Below are positions 36,621-46,410 of a DNA stretch of 64,000 nt, in pieces (position 1 is the first letter of the stretch; every line of letters starts with the position of its first letter). The DNA is from Actinoplanes flavus (GTDB lineage Bacteria; Actinomycetota; Actinomycetes; Mycobacteriales; Micromonosporaceae): contig NZ_JAGFNS010000003.1 of NCBI RefSeq assembly GCF_017592555.1, positions 337,244 to 401,243 on the forward strand, given 5' to 3'. The notes under the pieces are model-generated. The model did not search any database, was not told where the DNA came from, and saw only the letters and a list, made by a program, of their open reading frames with translations. A program made the position numbers and the translations under genes.

Positions 36621-37379
36621 TCACGGCAGCATTCGAGGCTCAGCGATCGCGATCACTATCAGTTCACCGTCCCCGCTGAGCCCGGGTGGCTCACGGCCCC
36701 ACCCGCCGTAGATCTGATCCACCCGGAAGCCGGCGGCCCGCAGCGAGTCGCGCAGCTGGATCTCGTCGCGGAAGCGGTGGGCGGCCGAACTGGTCAGCTC
36801 CAGCCCGTCGTCGAACCGGTAGTGGTGGAGGACCGACACCACGTCCTCGTCGGTCGAGGCGACCTCGCTCCACGCCTGCACCACCGAGCCGTCGGCCAGC
36901 ACGATGTCCCGCCGGGTGTCGTCCGGCGCCCACTCCCGCCACGGGAGGCCGGACGGGTCACGGCTGTCCAGGACGAGCCGGCCGTCGGCGACCAGCGAGC
37001 CGCGCAGGCGGTGCAGCGCCCCGGACCAGTCCTCGTCGGTGACGATGTGCTCGGCGACGTGGCCGGTCATGAAGGCGGCGTCGAACGCCGCCCTGGCCGG
37101 CAGGTCCTCGAAGGACCCCTGGAGCCAGCGGACCCCGGCCGCCCCGGACTTGCGGCGGGCCGCGTCGAGCGCGGCGGGGGCCGGGTCGACGGCGGTCACC
37201 TCATGGCCGGCCCCGGCCATCGCGATGGCCAGCCGTCCGGTCCCGCAGCCCATGTCGAGGACCCGGGGCGCGGTGCGCTCGGCGAGCACCCGCATGAAGA
37301 AGTCGTCCTCCCAGCCCCACAGGCGCTCGGTGTCGTAGACCTCGACCAGCCGGGGATGCCGGTACTCGCCATGCCACAC
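36621..37379 (-). CDS. Class I SAM-dependent methyltransferase
   Basis: A 252-residue methyltransferase with motif I VLDMGCGTGRLA (about 40-51), an acidic residue after strand 2 (TAVDPAP) and the motif II/III region FDAAFMTGHVAEH. The C-terminus extends with an all-beta insertion typical of methyltransferase-25-like enzymes. The GTG at 37379 lies 6 nt after a TAGCAT box and has no ribosome site. The substrate is unknown; nearby genes give no clue. Confidence 0.82.
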   Translation of the reverse strand: MWHGEYRHPRLVEVYDTERLWGWEDDFFMRVLAERTAPRVLDMGCGTGRLAIAMAGAGHEVTAVDPAPAALDAARRKSGAAGVRWLQGSFEDLPARAAFDAAFMTGHVAEHIVTDEDWSGALHRLRGSLVADGRLVLDSRDPSGLPWREWAPDDTRRDIVLADGSVVQAWSEVASTDEDVVSVLHHYRFDDGLELTSSAAHRFRDEIQLRDSLRAAGFRVDQIYGGWGREPPGLSGDGELIVIAIAEPRMLP

Positions 37380-37385
37380 ACTCGG

Positions 37386-37391
37386 ATGCTA
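37386..37391 (-). promoter_or_regulatory. -10 box of the methyltransferase gene at 36621
   Basis: TAGCAT ends 6 nt before the GTG start; leaderless transcription is likely. Confidence 0.45.
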
Positions 37392-37432
37392 AACGCGGGG
37401 TTCCCACTTGACTACCCGAAGTGGACGGTGGA

Positions 37433-38350
37433 TCACAGAGCGCGTACCCCGAACGGGAGTTCACCGGCCGCGATGTGCTCGATGACCGCCTCGCGCAGGG
37501 CGGCCGCCGCGTGCGGCAGGATGGCGGCCCGGCGCTGGGCGAGCGCGATGGTCCGCCGCATGCCGGGCGGGGCCAGGGGCGTGGCCCGCAGCAGCGGCCG
37601 GTTGGCGAGCACCATGCTGGGCACCAGGGCCACCCCGAGACCGGCCTCGACGAAGGCCAGTACGGCGTCCATCTCGCCGCCCTCCACCGCGAACTTGGGG
37701 GTGAACCCGGCCCGCTCACAGGCCTGCAGGGTCACGTCACGGATGTCGTACCCGTCGCGGAACATCACCATCGGGGTGTGCCGCAGCTCGGTGAGGTCCA
37801 GCTGCCGGGCCACGGTGGGCGCCGGCCCGGAGGCGACCGAGGCCACCACGAGGCTCTCCCGGAGCAGCTCGACGGTCTCCAGGGCCGGGTCGGCGCCCTG
37901 CTCGGGCAGCACGATCAGGGCCAGGTCGAGGGTGTGGGCGAGCAGTTCGGCGATCAGGTCCTGGGAGCTGCCCTCGGTCACGTGCAGCCGGATGCCGGGG
38001 TGCTCGGCGCGGTAGTCGCGCAGCACGGCCGGGAGCAGGGAGGAGCAGAGGCTGGGGGTGGCGCCGAGCCGGACCTCGCCACGGCGCAGGCCGACGATGT
38101 CGGCGACCGCGTCCCGGGCCGCGTCGGCGTCCGCGATCATGCGCTGAGCGAGCGGCAGCAGCGTCTCGCCGGCCACGGTGAGGGTCACGCCGCCGCGGAT
38201 CCGCTCGAAAAGGGGGGCTCCGAGTGACATTTCCAGGGTGTGAATCTGCTTACTCAAAGTAGGTTGGGAGACGCCGAGTTCGTCCGCCGCTTGGGTGAAA
38301 TGTCTAAACTCCGCCACCGCTACGAAGTACCTGAGTTGTTGCAGCTGCAC
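37433..38350 (-). CDS. LysR-family transcriptional regulator, divergent from sdhCAB
   Basis: A 305-residue regulator with an N-terminal winged helix-turn-helix (MQLQQLRYFVAVAEFRHFTQ; QAADELGVSQPTLSKQI) and a C-terminal effector-binding domain of the periplasmic-binding fold. It is transcribed away from sdhC, with only 77 nt between starts, and a T-N11-A palindrome lies in that gap, so control of succinate dehydrogenase is plausible. The GTG at 38350 is preceded by a TAGGCT box at 6 nt. The ligand is unknown. Confidence 0.87.
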   Translation of the reverse strand: MQLQQLRYFVAVAEFRHFTQAADELGVSQPTLSKQIHTLEMSLGAPLFERIRGGVTLTVAGETLLPLAQRMIADADAARDAVADIVGLRRGEVRLGATPSLCSSLLPAVLRDYRAEHPGIRLHVTEGSSQDLIAELLAHTLDLALIVLPEQGADPALETVELLRESLVVASVASGPAPTVARQLDLTELRHTPMVMFRDGYDIRDVTLQACERAGFTPKFAVEGGEMDAVLAFVEAGLGVALVPSMVLANRPLLRATPLAPPGMRRTIALAQRRAAILPHAAAALREAVIEHIAAGELPFGVRAL

Positions 38351-38354
38351 AGTA

Positions 38355-38369
38355 ATAGCCTATATCTAT
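38355..38369. promoter_or_regulatory. LysR-type operator candidate
   Basis: ATAG-CCTATAT-CTAT contains an exact T-N11-A dyad and overlaps the TAGGCT -10 box (38357-38362) of the LysR gene, as expected for negative autoregulation; it is 22 nt upstream of the sdhC -35 element. Confidence 0.5.
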
Positions 38370-38390
38370 GGTAGGCCGACCCGGCATGCA

Positions 38391-38420
38391 TTAGACGAAT
38401 CGTTCGGGACTTCCTACCTT
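38391..38420 (+). promoter_or_regulatory. Promoter of sdhCAB
   Basis: TTAGAC (38391-38396) and TACCTT (38415-38420) are 18 nt apart; the start GTG follows 7 nt after the -10, so the transcript is probably leaderless. Confidence 0.55.
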
Positions 38421-38427
38421 CCAACTC

Positions 38428-39168
38428 GTGGCGGTAGACACTCCTATTCCGAAGACGGCCAACGCGGCGGGTGCGACGGCACGCCCCACGCCGCGGAAGT
38501 CGGTCCGGCCCTCGTCGGTCATCCTCAAACTGGTCATGGCAGTCAGCGGCGCGCTGCTGGTGCTGTTCCTCTTCGCGCACGCGGCGGGCAACCTCAAGAT
38601 CTTCGTGGGCGAGACGGACTTCGACCACTACGCGGAGTGGCTGCGGGAGCTCGGCACGCCCCTGCTGCCGCACGGCTGGTTCCTCTGGATCCAGCGGATC
38701 GGCCTGCTGGCCGGCATCGGCCTGCACATCTGGGCGGCCACGGTGCTGACCATCCGCGCCAAGAAGGCCCGGCCGGTCAAGTACGCGCACCGGCCCAAGA
38801 TCCAGGGCAGCTACGCCGCGCGCACCATGCGCTGGGGCGGCGTGATCATCGTGCTGTTCGTGATCTACCACATCCTCGACCTGACGACCGGCACGTTCAA
38901 CCCGGCCGGCGGCGACTCCGACCCGTCCGCCCGGGTCGTCGCGGGCTTCGCCCCCGAGCGCTGGTACGTGACCCTCTTCTACACCCTCGCGGTGGTGTCC
39001 GTCGGCTTCCACCTGCGGCACGGCATCTGGAGCGCGTTCCGCACGCTGGGCCAGCAGACCACCAAGGGTGAGCGCCGGGCCCAGGCCGTCGCGCTGGTCC
39101 TCTCGGTGGTGCTCGTCGCGATGTACCTGTCGGTGCCCTTCGCGGTCCTGACCGGATTGGTGGGTTGA
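38428..39168 (+). CDS. sdhC: Succinate dehydrogenase cytochrome b subunit
   Basis: A 246-residue membrane subunit of complex II of the b558 type, in which a single protein with five helices replaces SdhC and SdhD. Hydrophobic segments lie near 31-51, 83-106, 130-153, 182-200 and 222-242. Histidines in [21 protein letters not shown] and GFHLRHG are the expected haem ligands. The first 25 residues are polar. It carries electrons from SdhB to menaquinone. It is followed by sdhA with almost no gap. Confidence 0.9.
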   Translation: MAVDTPIPKTANAAGATARPTPRKSVRPSSVILKLVMAVSGALLVLFLFAHAAGNLKIFVGETDFDHYAEWLRELGTPLLPHGWFLWIQRIGLLAGIGLHIWAATVLTIRAKKARPVKYAHRPKIQGSYAARTMRWGGVIIVLFVIYHILDLTTGTFNPAGGDSDPSARVVAGFAPERWYVTLFYTLAVVSVGFHLRHGIWSAFRTLGQQTTKGERRAQAVALVLSVVLVAMYLSVPFAVLTGLVG

Positions 39169-39170
39169 TC

Positions 39171-41119
<1,949 letters not shown>

Positions 41120-41120
<1 letters not shown>

Positions 41121-41863
41121 TGGACATCAAGGTCAGGGTGTGGCGTCAATCCGGTCCCACAGCGGGCGGGAAGATGGTCACCTACGACGTCAAGGGCATC
41201 TCCCCGGACGCGTCGTTCCTCGAGATGATCGACGTCCTCAACGAGACGCTGATCCTCAACGGTGACGACCCGATCGCGTTCGACCACGACTGCCGCGAGG
41301 GCATCTGCGGCGCGTGCAGCATGGTCATCAACGGTGTGGCGCACGGCCCGGAGAAGGCCACCACCACCTGCCAGCTGCACATGCGGAAGTTCAAGGACGG
41401 CGACGTGATCGACGTCGAGCCGTGGCGTGCCGCCGCCTTCCCGGTGATCAAGGACCTGGTCGTCGACCGGAGCGCCTTCGACAAGATCATTCAGGCCGGT
41501 GGTTACATCACCGCCCCGACCGGCACCGCGCCGGACGCCCACGCCACCCCGGTGCCGAAGAAGGACGCGGACGCCGCGTTCGAGGCGGCCACCTGCATCG
41601 GCTGCGGCGCCTGCGTGGCGGCCTGCCCGAACGGCTCGTCGATGCTCTTCACCGCGGCGAAGATCGCCCACCTCGGTCTGATGCCGCAGGGCCAGCCCGA
41701 GCGGGACAGCCGCGTCATCGACATGCTCCAGGCACAGGACGACGCCGGTTTCGGCGGCTGCACCAACGCCGGCGAGTGCACCACGGTCTGCCCGAAGGGC
41801 ATCCCGCTGAGCCTCATCGGCCGCCTCAACAGCGACTACCGCAAGGCGATCAGCAAGCGCTGA
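41120..41863 (+). CDS. sdhB: Succinate dehydrogenase iron-sulfur subunit
   Basis: A 247-residue subunit with three iron-sulfur clusters. The [2Fe-2S] ligands are in CREGICGAC and a later TTCQLH; the [4Fe-4S] and [3Fe-4S] ligands are in [13 protein letters not shown] and [14 protein letters not shown]. It passes electrons from SdhA to SdhC. The ATG overlaps the sdhA stop (TAATG). The operon ends here: two strong hairpins follow within 90 nt. Confidence 0.94.
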
Positions 41864-41876
41864 TCCCCCGGCTCCA

Positions 41877-41906
41877 GGTATCGGGCACAACGGCGTGCCC
41901 GATACC
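41877..41906 (+). terminator. First terminator after sdhB
   Basis: GGTATCGGGCAC-AACGGC-GTGCCCGATACC, a perfect 12-bp stem 14 nt after the stop, followed by CGGCTTCTTC. Confidence 0.8.
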
Positions 41907-41916
41907 CGGCTTCTTC

Positions 41917-41948
41917 GGATGCCCGGCACAGCGTCGTGCCGGGCATCC
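41917..41948 (+). terminator. Second terminator after sdhB
   Basis: GGATGCCCGGCAC-AGCGTC-GTGCCGGGCATCC, a perfect 13-bp stem directly after the first, followed by GTTTCTTCTG. It ends 40 nt before the start of the next gene. Confidence 0.8.
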
Positions 41949-41975
41949 GTTTCTTCTGCCCCTCTCGGCGCGCCC

Positions 41976-41981
41976 TAGGAT
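41976..41981 (+). promoter_or_regulatory. -10 box of the CadD-like gene
   Basis: TAGGAT ends 6 nt before GTG 41988; leaderless transcription is likely. Confidence 0.5.
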
Positions 41982-41987
41982 CCCGGC

Positions 41988-42560
41988 GTGGGTTCGGTAC
42001 TGGCCGCCGTGGGCGTCTTCGTGGGCACGAACGTCGACGACCTCATCGTCCTGACGGTTCTCTTCCTCTCCGCCCGGGCCTCCGGCAAGCCCCGGCCCTG
42101 GCAGATCTGGGCCGGTCAATACCTCGGCATCGCCACCCTGGTGGGCGTCTCGCTGCTCGCCGCGCTCGGCCTGGCCCTCGTCCCGGACCGCTGGATCGGC
42201 CTCCTCGGCCTGCTGCCCATCGCCCTCGGCGTCAAAGGCCTCATCGGCGCCCTCCGCGACGGCTCCGACGGCGAGCCGCCGATCGCCGCCGCCGGCCCGC
42301 TGCCCATCGCCGCCATCACGATCGCCAACGGCGCCGACAACATCGCCGTCTACACACCCCTCTTCCGGACGTCCAGCGTGGGCGAGATCGTCGTCTACCT
42401 CGTCGTCTTCGCCATCCTCGTGGCGGTGTGGTGCCTGACCGGATCACTGCTCGGCTCGCACCGCAAGGTGATCGCGGTGGTCGAGCGCTGGGGCCACTGG
42501 CTCGTGCCGCTGGTCTTCATCGCCATCGGGTCACTGATCCTGATCGAGGCCTACACCTGA
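41988..42560 (+). CDS. CadD-family cadmium resistance transporter-like protein
   Basis: A 190-residue membrane protein with five or six hydrophobic segments. The family's acidic motifs are present in FVGTNVDDLIVL (about 10-21) and ITIANGADNIAVYTPLF (about 104-120). CadD proteins are proposed to export Cd2+; metal specificity here is a guess. The GTG at 41988 follows a TAGGAT box. Directly after its stop, about 88 bases repeat the last 25 codons in decayed form (see the repeat entry). Confidence 0.8.
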   Translation: MGSVLAAVGVFVGTNVDDLIVLTVLFLSARASGKPRPWQIWAGQYLGIATLVGVSLLAALGLALVPDRWIGLLGLLPIALGVKGLIGALRDGSDGEPPIAAAGPLPIAAITIANGADNIAVYTPLFRTSSVGEIVVYLVVFAILVAVWCLTGSLLGSHRKVIAVVERWGHWLVPLVFIAIGSLILIEAYT

Positions 42561-42664
42561 CCGAGAGCCTGGGCAAACGCTGGGGCCACCAGCTCGTGCC
42601 CCTGGCCTTCATCGCCATCAGGCCGCTGATCCCGATCGAGGCCTACGCCTGGCCGAGAGCCTGG
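42486..42664 (+). repeat. Decayed tandem duplication of the CadD-like gene 3' end
   Basis: Bases 42486-42572 (end of the transporter gene plus a short tail) recur at 42578-42664, 92 bases away, with about 80% identity: both encode a version of RWGH-LVPL-FIAI-LI-IEAY. The second copy has no start or stop of its own in the right places, so it is a remnant. Its last bases form the 3' end of the convergent NTF2-like gene. Confidence 0.85.
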
Positions 42665-43047
42665 ACGATGGCCATGGTGTGCTGATACTCCCGCCAGTGG
42701 GCTAGTTTGCCGCCCCTGGTCCGGAGCACCCCGATGAAAGGCGCCGACGCGGTCACCCCGGTCCCGGTGTGAGTGCCGGCCAACTCGTACTCAACGACGA
42801 TCACCTCTGGGTCCGCGGTCTGGTGGATCACCACGTCGCGGCAGTCGTCGAAGCGCACCGGGAACGACGCCCGGCCCGCCCGCGTGAACTCCAGCACCCG
42901 CTGCTTGCCCTCGGTCCGCACCGGCCGGCCCGGGGCGGCGAACGGCACCTCGACCACCACGTCGTCGGCGAGCAGGTCGGGATCGTAGGTCGGCTGGTCG
43001 GCGAGCCAGCGGGAACGCATGCTGTCGAAGATCTCGGTCGGTGTCAC
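42643..43047 (-). CDS. NTF2-like / SnoaL-fold protein
   Basis: A 134-residue cone-shaped alpha+beta barrel protein. Visible are the N-terminal TPTEIFDSMRSRWLAD, the strand DDVVVEVPFAAPGRP, VIVVEYELAGTHTGTG and the closing strand GGKLAHWREYQH. The family includes ketosteroid-isomerase-like enzymes and binding proteins. The GTG at 43047 has GGGAGGA 5 nt upstream. The last seven codons are written in the duplicated DNA of the neighbouring transporter gene. It is divergent from a TetR gene with shared operators and is its probable target. Confidence 0.8.
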   Translation of the reverse strand: MTPTEIFDSMRSRWLADQPTYDPDLLADDVVVEVPFAAPGRPVRTEGKQRVLEFTRAGRASFPVRFDDCRDVVIHQTADPEVIVVEYELAGTHTGTGVTASAPFIGVLRTRGGKLAHWREYQHTMAIVQALGQA

Positions 43048-43067
43048 AGCGATCCTCCCGATAAGAT

Positions 43068-43114
43068 GAGTAGGCACTCGACTTGAGGTCCAGGATAATG
43101 AGTGGAGACTCATT
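43068..43114. promoter_or_regulatory. Paired TetR operators between divergent genes
   Basis: Two dyads with the same half-site lie in the 67-base gap: GAGT-AGGC-ACTC (43068-43079) and AATGAGT-GGAG-ACTCATT (43097-43114). The second abuts the TTG start of the TetR gene. Spacing and symmetry fit binding of the adjacent TetR protein to both promoters. Confidence 0.65.
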
Positions 43115-43684
43115 TTGGAAGAGGTTTCTTCGCGGCCGGCCGGCGGCCCTCCGCTGCGCGCCGACGCCCAGCGCAACCGGATCCGCATCCTGGTCGCCGC
43201 CGAGGAGGTGTTCACCGAGACCGGGCCGGGCGCCTCGACCGAGGAGGTGGCGCGGCGGGCGGGCGTCGCGATCGGCACGGTGTTCCGGCACTTCCCCACC
43301 AAGGGCGACCTGCTCGGCGCGATCATGAAGCGGCTGCTGGCCGAGCTGATCGAGTCGGCCGGCGAGCGCGGTGGCGGGGAGGGGCTGTTCGAGTTCTTCA
43401 CCGAGCTGACCGCCCAGGCGTCCTACAAGCGGACGGTCGTCGGCCTGCTCGAGAGCGGCGGGACAGCCGTCCGCCTGCCCGAGGCGGTCGGCCATCTCAG
43501 CGAAGCCGTCGGCGGGCTGCTGAGCGAGGCGCAGGCGGCCGGGACGGTGTCACCCTCGGTGGAGCTACCCGAGGTGATGGCCTTGCTGGTCAGCGTCACC
43601 CACGGGGCGCTGCACGGCGGGTGGGACGCGGAGTTGCGGGAGCGGACCCTGGCGGTGGTGTTCGCGGGCCTTCGACCACGCTGA
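43115..43684 (+). CDS. TetR-family transcriptional regulator
   Basis: A 189-residue repressor with an N-terminal helix-turn-helix (RIRILVAAEEVFTE; TEEVARRAGVAIGTVFRHFPTKGDLL, about 23-65) and an all-helical ligand-binding domain. The start is taken as TTG 43115, with GGAGA 7 nt upstream; no ATG or GTG lies closer to the DNA-binding domain. The gene is divergent from the NTF2-like gene and probably represses it and itself through two dyads in the gap. The ligand is unknown. Confidence 0.85.
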   Translation: MEEVSSRPAGGPPLRADAQRNRIRILVAAEEVFTETGPGASTEEVARRAGVAIGTVFRHFPTKGDLLGAIMKRLLAELIESAGERGGGEGLFEFFTELTAQASYKRTVVGLLESGGTAVRLPEAVGHLSEAVGGLLSEAQAAGTVSPSVELPEVMALLVSVTHGALHGGWDAELRERTLAVVFAGLRPR

Positions 43685-43770
43685 GCCGCCCTCCTCCGGG
43701 CACTTGCGTGGCCGCGGGGCGCGCGGAGCGTACCGGGAAGGAAGCCGGACCGGGCTGCTCAGCCCGCGTC

Positions 43771-43912
43771 GCCGCCGAGGCCGGCATGACCGCCCCGGCC
43801 CGCACCCGCAAGACGTACCCGCAATGATCAGCTCGCGCCGTCGCCGAGGCCGCCGTGACCGCCCGCCCGCACCCGCGATGATCAGCTCGGGCCACCGCCG
43901 AGGCCGGCGTGG
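43771..43912. repeat. Imperfect 54-70-bp direct repeat at a TetR gene end
   Basis: The segment around CGCCGAGGCCG-C-TGACCGCCC ... CCCGC-ATGATCAGCTCG occurs at 43771-43841, 43842-43895 and, truncated, from 43896. The rightmost part is the 3' end of the TetR gene on the minus strand, so the repeat looks like a duplication of that gene's tail into the gap between convergent genes. Confidence 0.65.
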
Positions 43913-44484
43913 AGGAAAGAGGTCAGCGTCTCGATCGCCTCGTCGTCGGAGACTTCGGGAGCGCGGCCGTGGCCGCCGAGGTAGGTGGCGGCGAAACCGG
44001 ACAGCGTCGTGGTGAACAGCGAGGCCGCCACCAGCGGATCACCGGGCAGATCGAGGCCGCGCATGTGGTCGGCGATGTGGTGCAGGTCCGGTTCGAGCAG
44101 TTCCTGGCTGCGGCGGGCGAAGCCCTCGTCGACGATGGCCGCCTGCTGCAGCGCGACCATGAGCGGGCGATGGCGGCGGTGGAAGTGCCAGTAGGCCGAG
44201 ACGTGCCAGCGGACCGCCGCGCGATCCCGGAAGTCGTCGAGATGGCCCTCCAGCTCGGCACTCTCGTCGCCCTCGGCGAGCAGGTCGGCGAGCAGCGCCT
44301 CGAGCAGCGCCTCCTTGCTCGCGAAGTGCTTGTAGAAGGAGCCGGTCGCCCGGCCCGCCTCGGTCGTGATGTCGGTGATCTTGGCGTTCAGATAGCCGAC
44401 CCGCTCGAAGACCCGGATCGCGGCCGCCTTGAGCTCCGCCTCGGTCTGCGCCGCCTGCTGCTTGCGCATCCCCACTGCCGCCAT
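43882..44484 (-). CDS. TetR-family transcriptional regulator
   Basis: A 200-residue regulator with helix-turn-helix KAAAIRVFERVGYLNAKITD ... ATGSFYKHFASKEALL in the first 60 residues and a helical C-terminal domain (DFRDRAAVRWHVSAYWHFHR, typical of the family's ligand domain). ATG 44484 has GGAGG 5 nt upstream. It is divergent from a flavin monooxygenase gene with 46 nt between the starts, and a GTGAA-N6-TTCAC dyad overlies that promoter, so the monooxygenase is its likely target. The C-terminal tail lies in a repeated stretch. Confidence 0.87.
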   Translation of the reverse strand: MAAVGMRKQQAAQTEAELKAAAIRVFERVGYLNAKITDITTEAGRATGSFYKHFASKEALLEALLADLLAEGDESAELEGHLDDFRDRAAVRWHVSAYWHFHRRHRPLMVALQQAAIVDEGFARRSQELLEPDLHHIADHMRGLDLPGDPLVAASLFTTTLSGFAATYLGGHGRAPEVSDDEAIETLTSFLHAGLGGGPS

Positions 44485-44494
44485 CCGAACCTCC

Positions 44495-44538
44495 TTGACC
44501 GGGAGATTAGCAGTGCCCTATGGTGAATTCATGTTCAC
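44495..44538 (+). promoter_or_regulatory. Promoter and operator of the flavin monooxygenase gene
   Basis: TTGACC (44495-44500) and TATGGT (44519-44524) are 18 nt apart; ATG 44531 follows 6 nt after the -10, so the transcript is probably leaderless. GTGAA-TTCATG-TTCAC (44523-44538) overlaps the -10 and the first codons and is a likely TetR operator. Confidence 0.6.
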
Positions 44539-45925
44539 TGAATCTCGATTCACCATGATCGTGGGCGCCGGGCCGACCGGGCTCACCCTCGCGCGCCAGC
44601 TCTCCCGGCACGGCGTGCCCTACCGGATCGTCGAGCGGTCGGAGCGGCCCTTCGACGGGTCCCGCGGCAAGGGGCTGCAGCCACGCACGCTGGAGGTCCT
44701 CGACGATCTCGGGCTGATCGACCGGTTCCTGGCCGCCGGCGCCGACTATCCGTCGCTGCGCGCTCACATGCCCGGTGGCCATCACGATTTCCGGCTCGAC
44801 GAGTTGCACGAGCCGACCCCCTCCGTGCCCTGGCCCAACCTGTGGATGGTCCCGCAGTGGCGCACCTCCGAGTTGCTCGCCGAGGGGATCCCGGTCGAGT
44901 TCGGGGTGGGTGTCACCGAGCTGGAGCAGGAGGAGGGCGGGGTCCGGGTCACGCTCAGCACCGGCGAGGTGGTGCGGGCGCGCTATGTGGTGGGCGCCGA
45001 CGGCGGGCGGAGCACGGTGCGGCGGGCGCTCGGCGTGGAGTTCGAGGGCGAGACCCACGAGGAGGAGCGGCTGATGATCGCCGACGTCCGGTTGACCGGC
45101 CTCGACCGCGATCACTGGCATGTCTGGCCGGGCTCCGAGCGCGGGTCGTTCCGGCTCGGGTTGTGTCCGCTGCCGGGCGGTGACTGGTTCCAGCTCACGG
45201 CTCCACCCACCAGTCTCTCCGCCGGGCAGCTGGTCGCCTCGGTCGACCCGTCGATCACGGTCACTGAGGTGGGCTGGCGGTCCGAGTTCCGGGCCAACAT
45301 CCGGATGGTGTCCCGCTTCCGGGTGGGCGACGTGTTCCTGGCCGGCGATGCCGCGCATGTGCATTCACCGGCCGGTGGGCAGGGGCTCAACACGGGAATC
45401 CAGGACGCGTACAACCTGGGTTGGAAGATCGCGACGGGTGACGACCGTGTGCTCGACACCTATGAGGAGGAGCGCCTGCCGGTCGCGGCAGACGTCCTCG
45501 GCATCAGCACCCGGCTGCACCGCGGCCACGTCGAGGGCTCGGCGGATGCAATGCGCCGCGACGATCCGGTGCTGCGGCAGCTCTCGCTCAACTATCGGGG
45601 CGGCACGCTGGCGGCCGAGCACCGGCCCGAGCCGGGCGCGGTGCGAGCCGGCGACCGCGCGCCGGACTCCCCTCTCGCCGAGGGCCGCGTCTTCGATCTG
45701 CTGCGCGGCCCCCATGCCACGCTCCTGGCCTTCGATTGGGCCGGGCCACTGCCGGAGTTCACGGTCCCGATCCATCACCTTCAAGACCCCAAGGGGTACG
45801 CGGCCCGCGCTTACGACATCGACGAGCCGACACTGGTGCTGGTCCGGCCGGACAACTACATCGGCTGCGTAACCCGGGACCCGGCCGACGTGACCGCCTA
45901 CCTCAAGCAGATCGCGGTCCTCTGA
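44531..45925 (+). CDS. FAD-dependent aromatic monooxygenase (PheA/TetX/RdmE class)
   Basis: A 464-residue flavoprotein hydroxylase. The FAD motif is MIVGAGPTGLTLARQLS (9-25), the second conserved motif YVVGADGGRSTVRR near 155, and the third GDAAHVHSPAGGQGLNTGIQDAYNLGWK near 272. The C-terminal 100 residues form the thioredoxin-like tail of this class. Substrates in the family are phenols, polyketides or drugs such as rifamycins and tetracyclines; the substrate here is unknown. The divergent TetR gene suggests induction by its substrate. The last 23 bases overlap the convergent gene. Confidence 0.87.
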   Translation: MFTESRFTMIVGAGPTGLTLARQLSRHGVPYRIVERSERPFDGSRGKGLQPRTLEVLDDLGLIDRFLAAGADYPSLRAHMPGGHHDFRLDELHEPTPSVPWPNLWMVPQWRTSELLAEGIPVEFGVGVTELEQEEGGVRVTLSTGEVVRARYVVGADGGRSTVRRALGVEFEGETHEEERLMIADVRLTGLDRDHWHVWPGSERGSFRLGLCPLPGGDWFQLTAPPTSLSAGQLVASVDPSITVTEVGWRSEFRANIRMVSRFRVGDVFLAGDAAHVHSPAGGQGLNTGIQDAYNLGWKIATGDDRVLDTYEEERLPVAADVLGISTRLHRGHVEGSADAMRRDDPVLRQLSLNYRGGTLAAEHRPEPGAVRAGDRAPDSPLAEGRVFDLLRGPHATLLAFDWAGPLPEFTVPIHHLQDPKGYAARAYDIDEPTLVLVRPDNYIGCVTRDPADVTAYLKQIAVL

Positions 45926-46403
45926 TCCCGGCCGCTCGCAAACGGTCGACCGCCGCGCGCAGTGGGGCGGGGAAATCGGGGACGCCGGGATCCGCCAGGT
46001 CCTCCAGGACGGCGGCGACCAGGTCGTAAAGGGCGCCGGGAGGCGCGTCGGGGGCGGCGAACAGGGTTTCGCGGACCAGCGCGGCACGCGGGAAGCGGGC
46101 GTCCCAGCGGCGATCAGCGCCGATTCGCCGGTGCAGTTCTATGGCACGTCTGCGCAGCTCGGGGGCGGTGTCGCCGTATCCCTGATCCAGCTCGGCACGA
46201 TGCGGGCGGGAAGCACGCTCCGCAGCCTGTGCCAAGCGGTGCCGGCGTTGCTCCGCAGCTTGACGGCTGGTCAGGCCGAGCGCCTCGGCGATCTCCGGCC
46301 AGGTGGCACCGGCACGCCTGGCACGGTCGATCAGCTCCAACTCGTCCGCGTCGAGATTCGCGCGCCGGGCCGGGATCTGGCGCAACCGTTCCAGATCTGC
46401 CAT
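45903..46403 (-). CDS. Small helix-turn-helix protein of unknown role
   Basis: A 166-residue protein. Residues 18-65 have a sigma-region-4-like helix-turn-helix (LELIDRARRAGATWPEIAEALGLTS; RQAAEQRRHRLAQA), preceded by a short basic segment; the C-terminal half is helical without known motifs. DNA binding is likely. ATG 46403 was taken as start. It lies immediately downstream of a TetR gene (8 nt), possibly in the same transcript, and its 3' end overlaps the monooxygenase gene by 23 nt on the other strand. Confidence 0.7.
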   Translation of the reverse strand: MADLERLRQIPARRANLDADELELIDRARRAGATWPEIAEALGLTSRQAAEQRRHRLAQAAERASRPHRAELDQGYGDTAPELRRRAIELHRRIGADRRWDARFPRAALVRETLFAAPDAPPGALYDLVAAVLEDLADPGVPDFPAPLRAAVDRLRAAGIRGPRSA

Positions 46404-46410
46404 TCCGCCG

